From the NCBI GenBank assembly GCA_005884305.1, contig VAYL01000052.1:6739-13256 (forward strand): 6,518 bases of DNA. Reading direction: 5' to 3'. Shown in pieces: positions 4,849-6,518 of the stretch (positions are counted from its first letter, which is position 1; every line of letters starts with the position of its first letter). Origin of the DNA: Actinomycetota bacterium (GTDB lineage Bacteria; Actinomycetota; Thermoleophilia; Solirubrobacterales; 70-9). The translations under genes were made by a program, and so were the position numbers. The notes below the pieces were generated by a model that was not told the origin of the DNA, did no database searches, and saw nothing but the letters and a program-made list of their open reading frames with translations.

Positions 4849-6518
4849 TCGTCCAAGCTCGAGGTTGGTGTCGGGCGCGCCGACATCACGCCGCCGACCG
4901 GCTACTACATGATGGGCTGGGTTCGATCCGATGCCCGGGTGATCGGACAGCAGACCCGGCTGTGGGCGCGGGCGATCGTGCTCAAGCGGGGTGACCGCAA
5001 GGTCGCGCTCGTCAGCGAGGACCTGAACGGCATCCCCGGCGGGATGATGGCCACCGCCGCCGGCCGCGTCCCCGGGTTCTCGCAGCGGAACGTCCTCGAC
5101 TCGGCGTCGCACACGCACGCCGCGCCGACCGGCTTCTACAACTTCCCGACGTACAACACCGTCTTCAACACGATCAACTCGCCCACGGACTTCCAGCTCA
5201 CGGGCAGTCTGGATCCGCGGCTCTACGCATTCGAGGTCCGCCAGCTCGCGAAGGCGATCCGGCGCGCGAACTCCGATCTCGGTCCCGGCAAGGTCGGTTG
5301 GGGCGAGGTGCAGATCACGAACCTCACCAAGAACCGCTCGCTCGAGGCGCACCTGTACGACCACGGCATCCACGAGCCATACGGCACCGGGACGGTGAGC
5401 CAGGACCCGAAGGGCCGCCTGCACACGATCGATCCCCAGGCGAACGTGCTGCGCGTGGACAAGATCATGGGTGGCCATGACGTCCCGGTCGGCATGTGGT
5501 CCACGTTTGCGAACCATGGGACTGTCAACCACTTCCAGTTCACGTTCTACAACGAGGACCACCACGGCCCCGCCACCCACCTGGTCGAGCGGGCGATCCG
5601 GCGCCGCGGGCACGTGACGCGCGGCCAGGACGTGATCGACGCGTACGGCAACACGGACGAGGGCGACCAGTCCGCCGGCGTGGACCATTGGGGCCCGGCC
5701 GTCGCCGACCACGTGGGCACGGTCGAGGCGCGCAAGTTCATGGCGGCATGGCGCCAGGCCGGCCGGCACATGAACCGCGCGCCGGACCTCGACCTGCGAT
5801 GGACGCGGATGTGCTTCTGCGGCCAGGACACAGCGGCCGGCCCAGTGGCGAACAAGGGCGTCTTCGGGCAGGCCGAGTTCACGGGATCGGAGGAGGGACG
5901 CGGCCCGCTATTCGACATCACACGCGTCCCGTTCGAGGGCGACCACCTGCCGGTCGGTGCGGGCGCACAGGGCGACAAGATCCAGACTCCGATCCCGCTG
6001 AACATCCCGAAGGCGGTGCCGCTGATGACGGTGCGGGTCGGCGACCGCCTGATCGCCTCGATCCCCGGGGAGATGACCGCCGAGATGGGTCGGCGCGTCC
6101 GCCATGCTGTCGAACAAGCGGCGCAGGGCAGCGGCATCCGGCGCGCGGTGATCTCGGGTCTGGCGAACGAGTACGCGGACTACTTCACGACTCCCCAGGA
6201 GTACGACGCCCAGCACTACGAGGGCGCCGCCACCGTATACGGGCGCGCGAGCTCGGTCGCCCTGGAGGAGACCCTGGTGAAGCTGACTCACGCCATGGTG
6301 GCGGGAAGGAAGGCGCCGAAGCCCTACCCGTACGACCCGCGCAACGGCGTGGGCGCTAAAGCGCCGAAGTTCCCCACGGGCACTAAGAACGGCAAGCTCG
6401 TGAAGCAGCCCAGGCGCCGCACAAGTCGGCTGCTCCACCCGACCGTCGTCTGGCAGGGCGCCCCGCGGGGGTTCGACCGGCCGCTCGAGCGCGCGTTCGT
6501 CCGAGTCCAGCGTCGCAG
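4756..6518 (+). CDS. Secreted neutral/alkaline ceramidase, 3' end outside window
   Basis: Ceramidase_alk family enzyme, a zinc amidase that hydrolyses the N-acyl bond of ceramide to fatty acid and sphingoid base. The frame stays open for 587 codons to the window end. After a signal peptide (about 1-31) the mature protein opens with VGVGRADITPPTGYYMMGW, the family's N-terminal signature. Motifs in order: SHTHAAPTG (His119, His121), FANHGT (His254), NTDEGDQSAG with candidate nucleophile Ser306, IPGEMTAEMGRR (Glu439), and NEYADYFTTPQEYDAQHYEG (Tyr483). By position these match the zinc ligands (two His, Glu, Tyr) and the serine of Pseudomonas and mammalian neutral ceramidases. The usual GDVSPN is GDQSAG here. 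The sequence from about 570 on begins the C-terminal Ig-like domain, cut by the window edge; the family is usually about 640-700 residues. The ATG at 4756 is preferred because the signal peptide starts there and an in-frame TGA lies at 4690-4692; TTG at 4747 is an alternative. Confidence 0.93.
   Translation, partial: MAAVRRIRHCCALAVLAVGLVVFASCTPANASSKLEVGVGRADITPPTGYYMMGWVRSDARVIGQQTRLWARAIVLKRGDRKVALVSEDLNGIPGGMMATAAGRVPGFSQRNVLDSASHTHAAPTGFYNFPTYNTVFNTINSPTDFQLTGSLDPRLYAFEVRQLAKAIRRANSDLGPGKVGWGEVQITNLTKNRSLEAHLYDHGIHEPYGTGTVSQDPKGRLHTIDPQANVLRVDKIMGGHDVPVGMWSTFANHGTVNHFQFTFYNEDHHGPATHLVERAIRRRGHVTRGQDVIDAYGNTDEGDQSAGVDHWGPAVADHVGTVEARKFMAAWRQAGRHMNRAPDLDLRWTRMCFCGQDTAAGPVANKGVFGQAEFTGSEEGRGPLFDITRVPFEGDHLPVGAGAQGDKIQTPIPLNIPKAVPLMTVRVGDRLIASIPGEMTAEMGRRVRHAVEQAAQGSGIRRAVISGLANEYADYFTTPQEYDAQHYEGAATVYGRASSVALEETLVKLTHAMVAGRKAPKPYPYDPRNGVGAKAPKFPTGTKNGKLVKQPRRRTSRLLHPTVVWQGAPRGFDRPLERAFVRVQRR

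Noticed and set aside
4741..5769. Long minus-strand open frame opposite the ceramidase (342 codons)
   Set aside because: It is antisense to a gene with clear family motifs; its translation is Arg/Val/Asp-rich low-complexity sequence typical of GC-rich shadow frames.
5496..6359. Plus-strand 287-codon frame within the ceramidase region
   Set aside because: It is out of frame with the ceramidase and reads as Arg/Gly/Pro-rich nonsense; the ceramidase frame carries all family motifs across the same interval.

Overview
The window is high-GC, gene-dense DNA with actinobacterial character: strong GC bias at third codon positions, a multidomain cyclase/ATPase/TPR signalling protein, and GGAGG-type ribosome binding sites. 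A deep-branching actinobacterium such as a member of Thermoleophilia/Solirubrobacterales is a reasonable guess. This is inference from gene content and composition; no rRNA or other phylogenetic marker is present.

Layout, left to right. (1) Positions 1-2604, plus strand: the 3' part of a large signalling gene. The first ~38 codons look like the extreme C-terminal end of a class III adenylate/guanylate cyclase domain. They are followed by an AAA-type (AAA_16/MalT-like) ATPase domain and a long TPR-like helical tail. The gene begins upstream of the window. (2) Positions 2614-4194, minus strand: an animal-type (peroxidase-cyclooxygenase superfamily) haem peroxidase with its catalytic residues intact and no visible export signal. 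It converges on gene 1 with 9 bp between the stop codons, and small hairpins sit across the junction. (3) Positions 4319-4648, minus strand: a 109-residue beta-rich protein of unknown function, 124 bp upstream of the peroxidase on the same strand and probably co-transcribed with it. (4) Positions 4756-6518, plus strand: a secreted neutral/alkaline ceramidase with zinc ligands and catalytic serine recognisable. It is transcribed divergently from gene 3 across a 107-bp gap and runs off the right edge of the window.

How the genes may work together: the peroxidase and the small protein probably form one transcription unit, divergent from the ceramidase. A ceramidase releases fatty acid and a sphingoid base, and some members of the peroxidase-cyclooxygenase superfamily oxidise fatty acids. 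A lipid-related link between the divergent units is therefore conceivable but unproven. Nothing in the sequence ties the cyclase/ATPase gene functionally to the others. No mobile element, CRISPR array, tRNA or rRNA was seen.
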